A stretch of 64,000 nt of DNA from the NCBI RefSeq assembly GCF_011759605.1, contig NZ_JAAOYX010000002.1:682001-746000 (forward strand), in the 5' to 3' direction. Position 1 is the stretch's first letter. Each line of letters begins with the position of its first letter. The position numbers and the translations under genes are program-made. This document shows, one piece after another, positions 51,970 through 60,277 of the stretch. The notes beneath the pieces are model-generated. The model saw only the letters and a list, made by a program, of their open reading frames with translations. It ran no database searches and had not been told where the DNA came from. The stretch is from Luteibacter sp. SG786 (GTDB lineage: Bacteria; Pseudomonadota; Gammaproteobacteria; Xanthomonadales; Rhodanobacteraceae).

Positions 51970-52404
51970 ATGTTGACCACCGCCCTCATTGCCACGACTT
52001 TCGTTGCCTTCGCCCTCGCGGCGATCTCGGTCCGGCGCATCCCTGAGGGTCAGGTCTACTCGGTCCGCCGCCTGGGTCGCGCTCCTGCTCTCCTTACCGC
52101 CGGCACCCATGTCGTGCTCCCCGTCATCGACCGGGTGGCGCACAAGATCGATCTAGGCGGTCAGGTGCTGCGCTTCGAGGGCGGCACCGTGTACTGGCAG
52201 GTGCTGGAGCCCGAAGTGGCCGACGAGGTCATCGACGAGGCGCCCGAACTGATCCGCACCAACGTCGTCGCCGCCTTGCGCGACGCGGCCACCGCCCACG
52301 CGGCCGACCGCCGCGCCGTGGGCACGCAGCTCAAGCACGCCGTGAACGGGTCGCTCCGCGCCCGCGGCATGCTCGTCACCCGCGTCGAACTCGACGCCGC
52401 CTGA
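51970..52404 (+). CDS. Mini SPFH/Band-7-like protein
   Basis: The 144-residue protein has an N-terminal membrane helix (LIATTFVAFALAAISV) followed by RIPEGQVYSVRRLGRAPALL and TAGTHVVLPVIDRVAHKIDL, the start of an SPFH domain. It stops after about half a domain, so it is much shorter than stomatin or HflK. ADRRAVGTQLKHAVNGSLRA resembles the SPFH helix. Role unknown. No clear Shine-Dalgarno precedes the ATG. Confidence 0.72.
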   Translation: MLTTALIATTFVAFALAAISVRRIPEGQVYSVRRLGRAPALLTAGTHVVLPVIDRVAHKIDLGGQVLRFEGGTVYWQVLEPEVADEVIDEAPELIRTNVVAALRDAATAHAADRRAVGTQLKHAVNGSLRARGMLVTRVELDAA

Positions 52405-52455
52405 TTCGTTCGACCCTCGGACAACGCCATTGGCTGAATTGCCAATGGCGTCATT

Positions 52456-53451
52456 TCAATGCCGGTTGGTTCGCAGGATGACCTGCATGGTCTGCGCCGG
52501 CGTGGCCGGGCCCGTGGGCACCGCTTCCGCTTCGTCCTGACTCGCCATTCCCTCGCGCCGCGCCTTGCGTAGCTTCCAAGCCTCGAATTCCGCATCGCTC
52601 ATGTCTGCGGATTTATAGATGACCTCGGCTGTGGCCGGTGCCGATTCGGGTGCCGCTACTTTCGCCTTCGGTCTGGTTGTCGAAGCGACGTGCCGGAGGG
52701 GTTTGCGTTCGGTCGGCCGCTTTTCTGCAGGCTTCGTTGCCGGTGCGGCAGCGACGGGCTTGGTCATGGTGGGGTCGGCGATGGCCGGCGGCGAGGGTGG
52801 CGACCTGCCCCACAGCCGAACGCCCATCGTCGCGACGACCGTCGACACGACGACGACAGCGAGCAGCGTGTACGCCGCCAGCTTTGACGACATGGGACGC
52901 GACACGACGTGCCGGGCGGGCTCGGTCGCGCGGGCGACATGATCGATTGGCGGCACGAGGCGGCCCCATGCTTCCGGCTCCGGCTCCGGCGCCGCGGGCC
53001 TGACCCAGGTCGCGTCCCTCAGCCGTGGCAGTTCCGCCCCCAGCATCCGTCGCACGGCTTCGCCGTCGATCAGCTCCAGGCGTCCGGCCTTGGCCGCCTT
53101 CCTTAGCGCTTCCGGTGTGAATTCACCGGTGGTGACGAGGATGGCGCGATCCGCCTCCTCCGCGTGGATCAGGCCACGCAGCTGCATCGCCGCGTTGTGG
53201 GGGACCTGCAGGACTTTCTCGTGCTTGCACTGCACGAGCACCTTTTCGCCGCGGCCTTTGAGGACAAGATCCACGCCGCCATCCGTGAGGCGCGTGCCCG
53301 ATTGGGTGCCGCGCTCTTCCACCTCGTATCCCTGCAAGGTGTACCAGCGCCCCATGACCCGTTCGAACTCGCGCCAATGGATCCGGGCAAGTTCGTCGTC
53401 GTAGTGCTTTCCGGTCAGTTCGCGTCCCGGCGGCTTCTTCCAGCGACCCAT
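52456..53451 (-). CDS. Membrane-anchored Mrr-type restriction endonuclease domain protein
   Basis: The 331-residue protein has an N-terminal Mrr-cat nuclease fold (residues ~25-130): Asp61 in TDGGVDLVLKG and Gln74-x-Lys76 in VLVQCKH form the PD-QxK site. A membrane helix follows at about 191-212 (LAAYTLLAVVVVSTVVATMG), then a Pro/Ala/Lys-rich tail with KSADMSDAEFEAWKLRKARR. A nuclease with a membrane anchor is unusual. It is divergent from rsmG. Mrr proteins cut modified DNA, but this architecture is not assigned a role. Confidence 0.85.
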   Translation of the reverse strand: MGRWKKPPGRELTGKHYDDELARIHWREFERVMGRWYTLQGYEVEERGTQSGTRLTDGGVDLVLKGRGEKVLVQCKHEKVLQVPHNAAMQLRGLIHAEEADRAILVTTGEFTPEALRKAAKAGRLELIDGEAVRRMLGAELPRLRDATWVRPAAPEPEPEAWGRLVPPIDHVARATEPARHVVSRPMSSKLAAYTLLAVVVVSTVVATMGVRLWGRSPPSPPAIADPTMTKPVAAAPATKPAEKRPTERKPLRHVASTTRPKAKVAAPESAPATAEVIYKSADMSDAEFEAWKLRKARREGMASQDEAEAVPTGPATPAQTMQVILRTNRH

Positions 53452-53551
53452 CGTCGTTCCTTGTCGAGTGCGGCCCGATGATACGCCAGGCTGGCGGCGC
53501 GGCGCCCGGGCTTTCATACTTCTCACCCTTGCCCGACGCCACGCTAGCCGC

Positions 53552-54181
53552 ATGACCACGCGCGAAGCCCTGCAAACCCAGCTCGAACGTGGCATCGCCA
53601 CCCTCGGTACGTCGCTGCCCGACGGCGCGGTGGAGCGCCTGCTCGACTATCGCGAACTGCTCGAGCGTTGGAACTCGGCCTACAACCTCACCGCGATCCG
53701 CGACGACCGCGAGATGGTCGCCCGGCACCTCCTGGATTCGCTCGCCATCCTTCCTTACGTGCACGGACGCTCCCTGGCCGACCTCGGCACGGGGCCGGGG
53801 CTTCCCGGTATTCCGCTCGCTATCGCCGAACCCGCGCGCGAAGTGCTCATGGTGGATTCCAACGGCAAGAAGGTCCGCTTCCTGCGCGAGGCCATTCGCT
53901 CGCTGAAGCTCGGAAACGCCCGGGCCCTGCAAAGCCGCGTGGAAGAAGTGGAAGGCACCTTCGAATGCGTTACCGCGCGGGCCTTCGCCTCGCTTGCGGA
54001 CATGCTCGGCTGGGGCGGTCACCTGCTGGCGCCCAACGGCGTTTGGCTGGCCATGAAGGGCAGACACCCGGCCGAGGAACTGGACGGCGTGCCGGAAGGT
54101 TTCCGTGTGGAAGCGATCCACGCCCTCACCGTGCCGGACGTGGAAGGCGAGCGGCACTTGGTGGTCATCCGCCGCGCTTGA
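53552..54181 (+). CDS. rsmG: 16S rRNA m7G527 methyltransferase
   Basis: The 209-residue protein starts MTTREALQTQLERGIATLGT. The SAM-binding motif is LADLGTGPGLPGIPLAIAEP, and LERWNSAYNLTAIRD with HLLDSL is diagnostic of RsmG (GidB). It methylates G527 of 16S rRNA. It is usually followed by parA and parB; here two minus-strand permease genes lie between. Confidence 0.96.
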   Translation: MTTREALQTQLERGIATLGTSLPDGAVERLLDYRELLERWNSAYNLTAIRDDREMVARHLLDSLAILPYVHGRSLADLGTGPGLPGIPLAIAEPAREVLMVDSNGKKVRFLREAIRSLKLGNARALQSRVEEVEGTFECVTARAFASLADMLGWGGHLLAPNGVWLAMKGRHPAEELDGVPEGFRVEAIHALTVPDVEGERHLVVIRRA

Positions 54182-54212
54182 TCGTGCCCGCTGACCTCGC
54201 CGGCGCTCGGCC

Positions 54213-55472
54213 TCAGATAGTCCGTGTCGCAACAACCGGCGGCACGGTCGAGGCGCGCCGCGCCGGTACGAAAACGGCGAACTGGCCCAGGAGGAGTACC
54301 GTCGCCACGCCCAGCATTACCCACGGCACGGGAATGCGGTCCATCCCGAAGTCCCGCATGAGCCAGAAGTTGAGGGCCACCGCCAGTACGATGCCTGCCG
54401 TGGCGCCTCCGCTCGCGATGGCGAAGTTCTCCAGCTGGAAGTAACGCAGGATGTCGACCTTCCTTGCACCCAAGGCGCGCCGGATACCGATCTGCTTGCG
54501 CCGCTGGCCCACCCAGAAACTGGTGAGGCCCACAATGCCTGCGGCGGTCACACCGATCAGGATGATGGACACCGATCCCATCAGGATGGCCATACCCACG
54601 TCTCCCCGATAGGCATTGTTGCGGATCTGTTCGAACGACATCACCGCCGTTTGCTCGTCGAGCACTCGCATGGGATTGATGCCATAGAGCAATGACGGTA
54701 TGGCCTTCATGACGGCATCCCTCCGTCCCGGCTTTGCGCGCACGGCATAACGGGAGAAGTTGCCGTTCTGGCGCGCGGGTATCACCACGACATTCCATGC
54801 GAACGTCTTTGCCCACACGGCGCCCTGCAGGCGGTCGACGACGCCGATCACCCTCGACGGCGTGGCGGTGCCGTCGACGTACAGGACCTGCCCCACCGCG
54901 TCCTTGCCCGGAAACAGCTTCTCCGCGATGGCCTTGGTGATCACGATCACTGCCGGCGGGCGATCCTCGCGCAGGGAGTAATGTTGCACTTCGCCGGCGT
55001 CGAAGTAGCGCCCGGCTACCAGTTTCAGTCCGAGCGCGGCGATTCCCTGCTCGTCGAAGAAGAAATAGCTGGTGCGCGTCGTGCCCGGGCTGGTGCCGTC
55101 GTACGAACCGTCGCCAGGGTTGATACCGACGGAACCGGCCCGCGACGAGGTAAACAGCGGCAACGAATTGGTGGACGTCACGGCTTGCACGTCCGGCATG
55201 TTTCGCAGGGCTGCCAGATCCTCTTTAAACATGGCGTCCAGCTTTTCGACGCCTTCGGGCAGATCGGCGTTGGGCGCGCCGACCCATTGCTGCGACACCA
55301 GCACCAGATCGTTTTCCTCCAGACCGGTGGGCTGGTTGATGCTGGCGAACCGCTGGCCGATGATGAAAAGGGCATTGCAGACGATGGCCAGGGTCAAGGC
55401 GATCTGCAATGCGATCAGCGTGACGCCCGCCTTGTGTTTGCGCAGCGCCGCGAGTATGGGATGAAGAGTCAT
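54213..55472 (-). CDS. FtsX/MacB-type ABC transporter permease
   Basis: The 419-residue protein has one N-terminal helix, a large periplasmic MacB_PCD domain, and three C-terminal helices containing QRRKQIGIRRALGARKVDIL, the FtsX/MacB coupling motif. It starts ten bases after the 439-residue permease stop. No ATPase or membrane-fusion gene is nearby, so its partner must be encoded elsewhere or be missing. Confidence 0.9.
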   Translation of the reverse strand: MTLHPILAALRKHKAGVTLIALQIALTLAIVCNALFIIGQRFASINQPTGLEENDLVLVSQQWVGAPNADLPEGVEKLDAMFKEDLAALRNMPDVQAVTSTNSLPLFTSSRAGSVGINPGDGSYDGTSPGTTRTSYFFFDEQGIAALGLKLVAGRYFDAGEVQHYSLREDRPPAVIVITKAIAEKLFPGKDAVGQVLYVDGTATPSRVIGVVDRLQGAVWAKTFAWNVVVIPARQNGNFSRYAVRAKPGRRDAVMKAIPSLLYGINPMRVLDEQTAVMSFEQIRNNAYRGDVGMAILMGSVSIILIGVTAAGIVGLTSFWVGQRRKQIGIRRALGARKVDILRYFQLENFAIASGGATAGIVLAVALNFWLMRDFGMDRIPVPWVMLGVATVLLLGQFAVFVPARRASTVPPVVATRTI

Positions 55473-55482
55473 GTCCTTGTCC

Positions 55483-56802
55483 TCAGTTCGACTTCAGCTG
55501 CAAGGCCGGTTGCAGGCGCGCGGCACGGAACGTCGGGTAGATGCCCGCCACCAGGGTGGAAGCGACGGCCATCGCGAGTGTCATCAACAACAACGGAAGG
55601 TCCACCGTCGCCAGTTCGGCGATATCTTTCGGCAGCACCAGCCCCATGCCCAGCGTACCCACGCCGGTAAGCACGAGGCCGAGCACTCCACCGGCCAGTC
55701 CGATCAGTCCGGCCTCGGTGAGGAACTGGGCGTAGATGGCGAAGCGTGCGGCGCCCAAGGCGCGCCGCACCACGATCTCTCCGCTTCGGCGCAGGAACTT
55801 CGCCAGCAAGAGGCCGGAGGTGTTGACCAGACACACGACCAGCAGGCCGAGCGCCACCAGCAGCGACACCTTGGTGTCCGACGGCACTACCTGCTGGCTG
55901 TCCAACCAGGCGGGAATATCGCGCAGGCGGTAGTTCGGCGCCCAATTGAACCGCCCCGCTTTCTGCTGCTCGCGCGCATAGTTCTCGAGATAACTCCGGT
56001 ACGAGGTGACGGCCGCGGCGTCGTCCAGCTCCGCCATGTAGCCCACCCATACGCAGGACGAGCGTTGCAACCCGACGAAGCCGGGCTCTTTCGGAGGCTT
56101 GGCGCAGTTGGTGTTGCCGTCATTCGCCACGCCCGATTCGATGGCGCGCGTGAAGGGCAGGAACAGCTCGTCGGGCGCAACGGAGAATCCACCGGTGTTC
56201 TGTATGTCGTAGAAGCGGGGCTGCGGGTTCCAGTTGTCCAGCACGCCGACCACGCGATAGTTCTTGCCGTCGACGTCGATCGACCTGCCCACACTGTTCT
56301 CGCCGCCGAACAGCTTCTGGTTCAACTTGCTGCCGATCACTGCCACGGCGGAGCGTTGCCGATCGTCGTCGTCGCTCCAGGCGCCGCCGAACTTGAACGG
56401 CGCTTCCACCATGGGGAAGAACTCGGCATACACCGCGTGACCGCCGATATTGAACGGATGTTCGCCGGGCCGCGACGGCACGATCGAGGGATAGATGACG
56501 TAGATCGCCGATTGCAGCTTTGCCCGGTGGTCGCGCATGAACGCCATGGCATCGGTGTAGGTCAGCGCGTCCACCGGTTCGTTGTCGCGGTTACGTAGGG
56601 TGCTCGGCCCCCACGCATCGAGCTGCGGAACGAACAGCCGCGACGATTTCCAGGGAATCGGGTCGCCCGACACCGCGCGGAACACGGAGTAGGTGGTCAT
56701 GGATGCGGCCACCCCGAAGCCGATCGCCAGAACCATGAGTGCCGTCAGTCCGCGACTGCGCTTCAGACTGCGCAAGGCCAGTTCAACGTAGTAACCAAGC
56801 AT
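55483..56802 (-). CDS. FtsX/MacB-type ABC transporter permease
   Basis: The 439-residue protein starts MLGYYVELALRSLKRSRGLT with AAGGGG upstream. The periplasmic part is long and has cysteines (GNTNCAKPP, QRSSCVWVGY). The C-terminal three helices include LLAKFLRRSGEIVVRRALGA, the coupling motif. It pairs with the 419-residue permease to make a heterodimer. A cluster of TGTCCG half sites precedes it. Confidence 0.9.
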   Translation of the reverse strand: MLGYYVELALRSLKRSRGLTALMVLAIGFGVAASMTTYSVFRAVSGDPIPWKSSRLFVPQLDAWGPSTLRNRDNEPVDALTYTDAMAFMRDHRAKLQSAIYVIYPSIVPSRPGEHPFNIGGHAVYAEFFPMVEAPFKFGGAWSDDDDRQRSAVAVIGSKLNQKLFGGENSVGRSIDVDGKNYRVVGVLDNWNPQPRFYDIQNTGGFSVAPDELFLPFTRAIESGVANDGNTNCAKPPKEPGFVGLQRSSCVWVGYMAELDDAAAVTSYRSYLENYAREQQKAGRFNWAPNYRLRDIPAWLDSQQVVPSDTKVSLLVALGLLVVCLVNTSGLLLAKFLRRSGEIVVRRALGAARFAIYAQFLTEAGLIGLAGGVLGLVLTGVGTLGMGLVLPKDIAELATVDLPLLLMTLAMAVASTLVAGIYPTFRAARLQPALQLKSN

Positions 56803-56815
56803 GATTGTCCCCTTG

Positions 56816-56957
56816 CGGACACGTGTCCGGCCAAGCTGCGGAGCAAGTGTCGTGCCATGCGCGCCGGGCCGGGAAAGTCCCTGCCGGAGCACCGTCGGGC
56901 CTCTGACCCCAGCGAAGGGGTTGTCCGCGGACACCACGGGCGGACGATGGCCGGACA
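56816..56957. promoter_or_regulatory. Cluster of TGTCCG half sites upstream of the permease pair
   Basis: CGGACACGTGTCCG (56816-56829) and TGTCCGCGGACA (56922-56933) are perfect palindromes sharing the half site TGTCCG/CGGACA, and another CGGACA is at 56952-56957. Five copies in 142 bp between the permease and parA genes suggest a binding region for a dimeric regulator. Confidence 0.5.
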
Positions 56958-57062
56958 TCCGCTACCTCGCCGCGAGCGCCGCGGCGGGCATTTGCCTAGG
57001 GCGAGGCGCCCGGTCGATGCTAACCTAACGCCCTTTCAGCGCACGGCAGCTACCGATACCCC

Positions 57063-57917
57063 ATGGCCCGCATCATCGCAGTCGCCAACCAGAAGGGCGG
57101 CGTCGGCAAGACCACCACCTCCGTGAACCTTGCCGCGGCCCTGGCCGCCGCGAAGCGGAAGGTGCTGCTCGTCGACTTCGATCCCCAAGGCAATGCCACC
57201 ATGGCATCCGGCGTGGACAAGCACGAAGCCAAGCCGAATGGCTGCGAGGTGCTGCTCGACGAAGCCCAGATCGCCGACGTGCTGGTGCGGACGGAAGCGG
57301 GGTTCGACCTCCTGCCGGGCAACGGCGACCTCACCGCCGCGGAACTCAAGCTGATGGACGGCCTGGCCCGCGAGCAGCGCCTGAAGGAACAGCTGGCGAA
57401 GGTGGCCGACCGCTACGACACCATCCTGATCGACTGTCCCCCTTCGCTGCACCTGCTCACGCTGAACGCACTGACGGCAGCCGACGGGGTGCTGATTCCC
57501 GTCCAATGCGAATACTTCGCGCTGGAAGGCCTGTCGAGCCTGCTCGACACCATCGAGGCCGTGCGCCAGCGCTTGAACCCGCAGTTGGAAGTGGAAGGCC
57601 TGCTCCGCACCATGTACGACGTGCGCAATAACCTCGGCAACGAGGTCTCGGCCCAGCTGACCCAGCATTTCGGCGAGAAGGTGCTGCGTTCGATCATTCC
57701 GCGCAACGTGCGCCTGGCCGAGGCGCCTAGCCACGGACAGCCGATCCACCTCTACGACCGCGGTTCGCGCGGCGCCATCGCCTACATCGGTCTGGCCGGC
57801 GAGATCATCCGGCGCGAGCGGGCGATGAGCGGCGGCAGCGGCACCGAAACGGCGGACGCGACCGATCCCGGCGACGCAGCACAGGCGGCCCCAGGCGCCG
57901 CCCCGACGACCTTTTAA
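57063..57917 (+). CDS. parA: Chromosome partitioning ATPase ParA (Soj)
   Basis: The 284-residue protein has deviant Walker A KGGVGKTTT (11-19) and LLVDFDPQGNAT as Walker A'. LIDCPPSLHLLTLNAL is Walker B. It is the chromosomal Soj type (no N-terminal HTH). It positions origins through ParB-parS. parB follows after 15 bases. The C-terminal Ala/Pro tail is less conserved. Confidence 0.97.
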   Translation: MARIIAVANQKGGVGKTTTSVNLAAALAAAKRKVLLVDFDPQGNATMASGVDKHEAKPNGCEVLLDEAQIADVLVRTEAGFDLLPGNGDLTAAELKLMDGLAREQRLKEQLAKVADRYDTILIDCPPSLHLLTLNALTAADGVLIPVQCEYFALEGLSSLLDTIEAVRQRLNPQLEVEGLLRTMYDVRNNLGNEVSAQLTQHFGEKVLRSIIPRNVRLAEAPSHGQPIHLYDRGSRGAIAYIGLAGEIIRRERAMSGGSGTETADATDPGDAAQAAPGAAPTTF

Positions 57918-57932
57918 GGAGCATCCGTACCC

Positions 57933-58805
57933 ATGGCAGCAGCGAAGAAACGTGGACTTGGCCGTGGCCTCGACGCCTTGCTCGGCGGCGGTGCGGGTCC
58001 CGCGGCCACACCCTCGGTCATCGAACAGGAGGGCGAGCTGCGCACGCTGCCGATCCACCAGATCCAGGCCGGCAAGTACCAGCCGCGTCGCCACTGGAAC
58101 GACGAGGCATTGGACGAACTGGCTGCCTCGATCAAGGCCCAGGGCCTGATCCAGCCGGTGGTGGTCCGCGCCATCGGCAAGAACAGCTATGAGCTGATTG
58201 CCGGCGAGCGCCGCTGGCGCGCCGCGCAGCGCGCGTCGATGAGCGACATTCCGGCGCTGGTGAAAGACGTGCCCGAGCAGTCGGTGCTCGCCATGGCGCT
58301 CATCGAGAACATCCAGCGCCAGGAGTTGACGCCGCTGGAAGAAGCCCAGGCGCTGCAGCGCCTCATCGACGAGTTCGACCTGACCCACCAGCAGGCCGCC
58401 GATGCCGTCGGCCGCTCGCGCGCGGCGGTGTCCAACCTCCTTCGCCTGATGGAGCTTCCGCAGTCCATCAAGCAGTTGCTCGACGAGGCCAAGCTGGAAA
58501 TGGGCCACGCCCGCGCACTGCTCACGCTGCCTTCGACAGTCGCCGAACCGCTGGCGCTCGAGGCCGCGCGCAACGGCTGGACGGTGCGCGAGCTGGAAGA
58601 AGCCGCGCGCAAGGCCCAGCTGGCGCCCAAGGGCAAGGCGAAGTCCGCCCCGATGGACCCGAACATCGCCAACCTCGAGCGCGAACTGGCCGAACGGTTC
58701 GCCACGCGGGTCGAAGTGGCGCACGGCCGCGGCGGCAAAGGCAAGCTGGTGATCCATTACCACAGCCTCGACGAGCTGGACGGCATTCTCAGCAAGGTCC
58801 GCTGA
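57933..58805 (+). CDS. parB: Chromosome partitioning protein ParB (Spo0J)
   Basis: The 290-residue protein starts with AAKKRGLGRGLDALLGGGAG, the ParA-activating N-terminus. GERRWRAAQRA and ENIQRQELTPLEEAQAL are CTP-binding and ParB/Srx motifs. The HTH is QQAADAVGRSRAAVSNLLRL, and the C-terminal dimerisation domain ends YHSLDELDGILSKVR. It clamps on parS. No perfect parS (TGTTNCACGTGAAACA) is visible in the window. Confidence 0.97.
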   Translation: MAAAKKRGLGRGLDALLGGGAGPAATPSVIEQEGELRTLPIHQIQAGKYQPRRHWNDEALDELAASIKAQGLIQPVVVRAIGKNSYELIAGERRWRAAQRASMSDIPALVKDVPEQSVLAMALIENIQRQELTPLEEAQALQRLIDEFDLTHQQAADAVGRSRAAVSNLLRLMELPQSIKQLLDEAKLEMGHARALLTLPSTVAEPLALEAARNGWTVRELEEAARKAQLAPKGKAKSAPMDPNIANLERELAERFATRVEVAHGRGGKGKLVIHYHSLDELDGILSKVR

Positions 58806-58834
58806 AGCGCGGCATCGCCTGTAAGAGAAACGCC

Positions 58835-59368
58835 ATGGCGCCGGTCAAAGAGGGTGTGAATCCGAAGCAGCGCCAGTACGAAGCCATGGTGCGCGCCCTG
58901 TCGGCCGACCTCTACCGGTACGCCTTCTGGTTGTCGCGCTCCGAAGCCGTCGCCCAGGACCTGGTCCAGGAGACCTTCCTGCGCGCGTGGAAGAACCTGG
59001 ACGCCCTGCGCGAGGTGGATGCGGCCAAGCCCTGGCTCATTACCATCCTCCGCCGCGAACACGCCCGCCTGTACGAGCGCAAACGGCTCGACCTGGTGGA
59101 CCTTGACGACAACGTGGCCGAGGACGCCGCCTTTGCCAGCCCCGAGCGCAGCGGCGACGCCGCGCAGGTGCGCGAGGCGATGCTGAAGCTGCCCGACAAG
59201 TATCGCGATCCCCTCGCCATGCAGGTGCTGGGCGGCATGACGTGCGAGGAAATCGCCGAGAGCACCGGGCAGCAGCCCGGTGCCGTGATGACCCAGTTGT
59301 TCCGTGCCCGCCAGCGCCTGAAGGCCCTGCTCGGCGGGCGCGCCTCGGCCGAGGGGGGCCGGAAATGA
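58835..59368 (+). CDS. ECF-type RNA polymerase sigma factor
   Basis: The 177-residue protein has region 2 (ADLYRYAFWLSRSEAVAQDL, VQETFLRAWKNLDAL) and region 4 (LPDKYRDPLAMQVLGGMTCE, AESTGQQPGAVMTQLFRARQ). It is followed with an ATGA overlap by a DUF3379 protein, presumably its membrane anti-sigma factor. Stimulus unknown. It lies downstream of parB, a position seen in related bacteria. Confidence 0.93.
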   Translation: MAPVKEGVNPKQRQYEAMVRALSADLYRYAFWLSRSEAVAQDLVQETFLRAWKNLDALREVDAAKPWLITILRREHARLYERKRLDLVDLDDNVAEDAAFASPERSGDAAQVREAMLKLPDKYRDPLAMQVLGGMTCEEIAESTGQQPGAVMTQLFRARQRLKALLGGRASAEGGRK

Positions 59369-60099
59369 ACTGCCTCGACTTCCGCCGCCGCATCGGCGCC
59401 GAGCCGCGCTCGCGCGATCCCGAACTGCTCGCCCACCGCGACGCCTGCAAGGAAGGCTGCGCCGCCTTCTGGCAGCGTGCCCAGCGTTTCGAGGACGACC
59501 TCGAAGCCGCGCTGGCAGTGCCCGTGCCCGAAGGCCTCGCCGATCGCATCCTGCTTGCCCAGGCCACCGGCGAGCGCCGGCGGCAGGTGGGGCGCCGCCG
59601 TGCCTTCATGGCGCTGGCCGCCTCGCTGCTCATCGCCTTCACCGGCGCCGGCCTCTTCTGGCGTCAGGCCGATCTCCGGTCGCTGCCCGCGCTGGCCGTG
59701 GCGCACATGCCCGAAGAGATGGGCGCGCTGAACCTCACCCAGGCAATTACCGATGCGCAGGTGGAAGCCGGCTTCGTCGGCCGGGCCACCCGGCTCAAGG
59801 GGCCGGCGCCGGCCGGCGTCACCTATGTGCACGACTGCATGGTAGGTCCCTATCCGGCGGTGCACGTGGTCACCCGAATGAATGACGAGCCGGTCGTGGC
59901 GCTGTACATGCCGGGCAAGATGATCGACAAGGGCGCCGATTTCCATCGCGACGGCTGGGACGGCCGCGAGATTCCCTTGAGCGGCGGTACCCTGGTGGTG
60001 CTGGCCCAGGGGGCCAGCCGCAGCACCATGGCGGCCGTGGAGCGCGGCTGGCGCGCCGCCATCGAAGGCCCCGCGGCGCCGACCGTGGGCCAGATCTAG
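59365..60099 (+). CDS. DUF3379 family membrane protein, probable anti-sigma factor
   Basis: The 244-residue protein starts MNCLDFRRRIGAEPRSRDPE. The cytoplasmic N-terminus has HRDACKEGCAAFWQRAQRFE, resembling a zinc-finger anti-sigma domain (His/Cys). One membrane helix follows (FMALAASLLIAFTGAGLFW), then a periplasmic domain. Its start overlaps the sigma-factor stop. DUF3379 proteins pair with such sigma factors. Confidence 0.88.
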   Translation: MNCLDFRRRIGAEPRSRDPELLAHRDACKEGCAAFWQRAQRFEDDLEAALAVPVPEGLADRILLAQATGERRRQVGRRRAFMALAASLLIAFTGAGLFWRQADLRSLPALAVAHMPEEMGALNLTQAITDAQVEAGFVGRATRLKGPAPAGVTYVHDCMVGPYPAVHVVTRMNDEPVVALYMPGKMIDKGADFHRDGWDGREIPLSGGTLVVLAQGASRSTMAAVERGWRAAIEGPAAPTVGQI

Positions 60100-60109
60100 C
60101 CTGCCACCT

Positions 60110-60192
60110 TGTGGGAGCCGCTTCAGCGGCGATGGGTGCTCGCGGCAAGCATGCCCGCTGCCGCGGGATCGCCGGCACAGCCGGCTCCCACA
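60110..60192. repeat. Intergenic palindromic repeat, full unit
   Basis: An 83 bp copy starts TGTGGGAGCCGCTTCAGCGG and ends CCGGCACAGCCGGCTCCCACA, so the two arms are different variants (GCCGCTTCAGCGGC and GCCGGCACAGCCGGC). Confidence 0.88.
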
Positions 60193-60277
60193 GAGGGCCG
60201 GCGTCGCAGAGGCCGGTGTCCCCCGTCGGCCGCTTGGGCGATAATGCGGCCCGAATCCCGCTACCCCCGGAACCGCG

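Noticed and set aside
53468-53551. Upstream ATG for rsmG
   Set aside because: The extra 28 residues cross the divergent promoter; MTTREALQ matches the family length.
56816-56829. CACGTG-centred palindrome near parA considered as a parS site
   Set aside because: CGGACACGTGTCCG lacks the TGTTTC/GAAACA arms of parS and its half site recurs nearby in another arrangement, so it fits a different regulator better.
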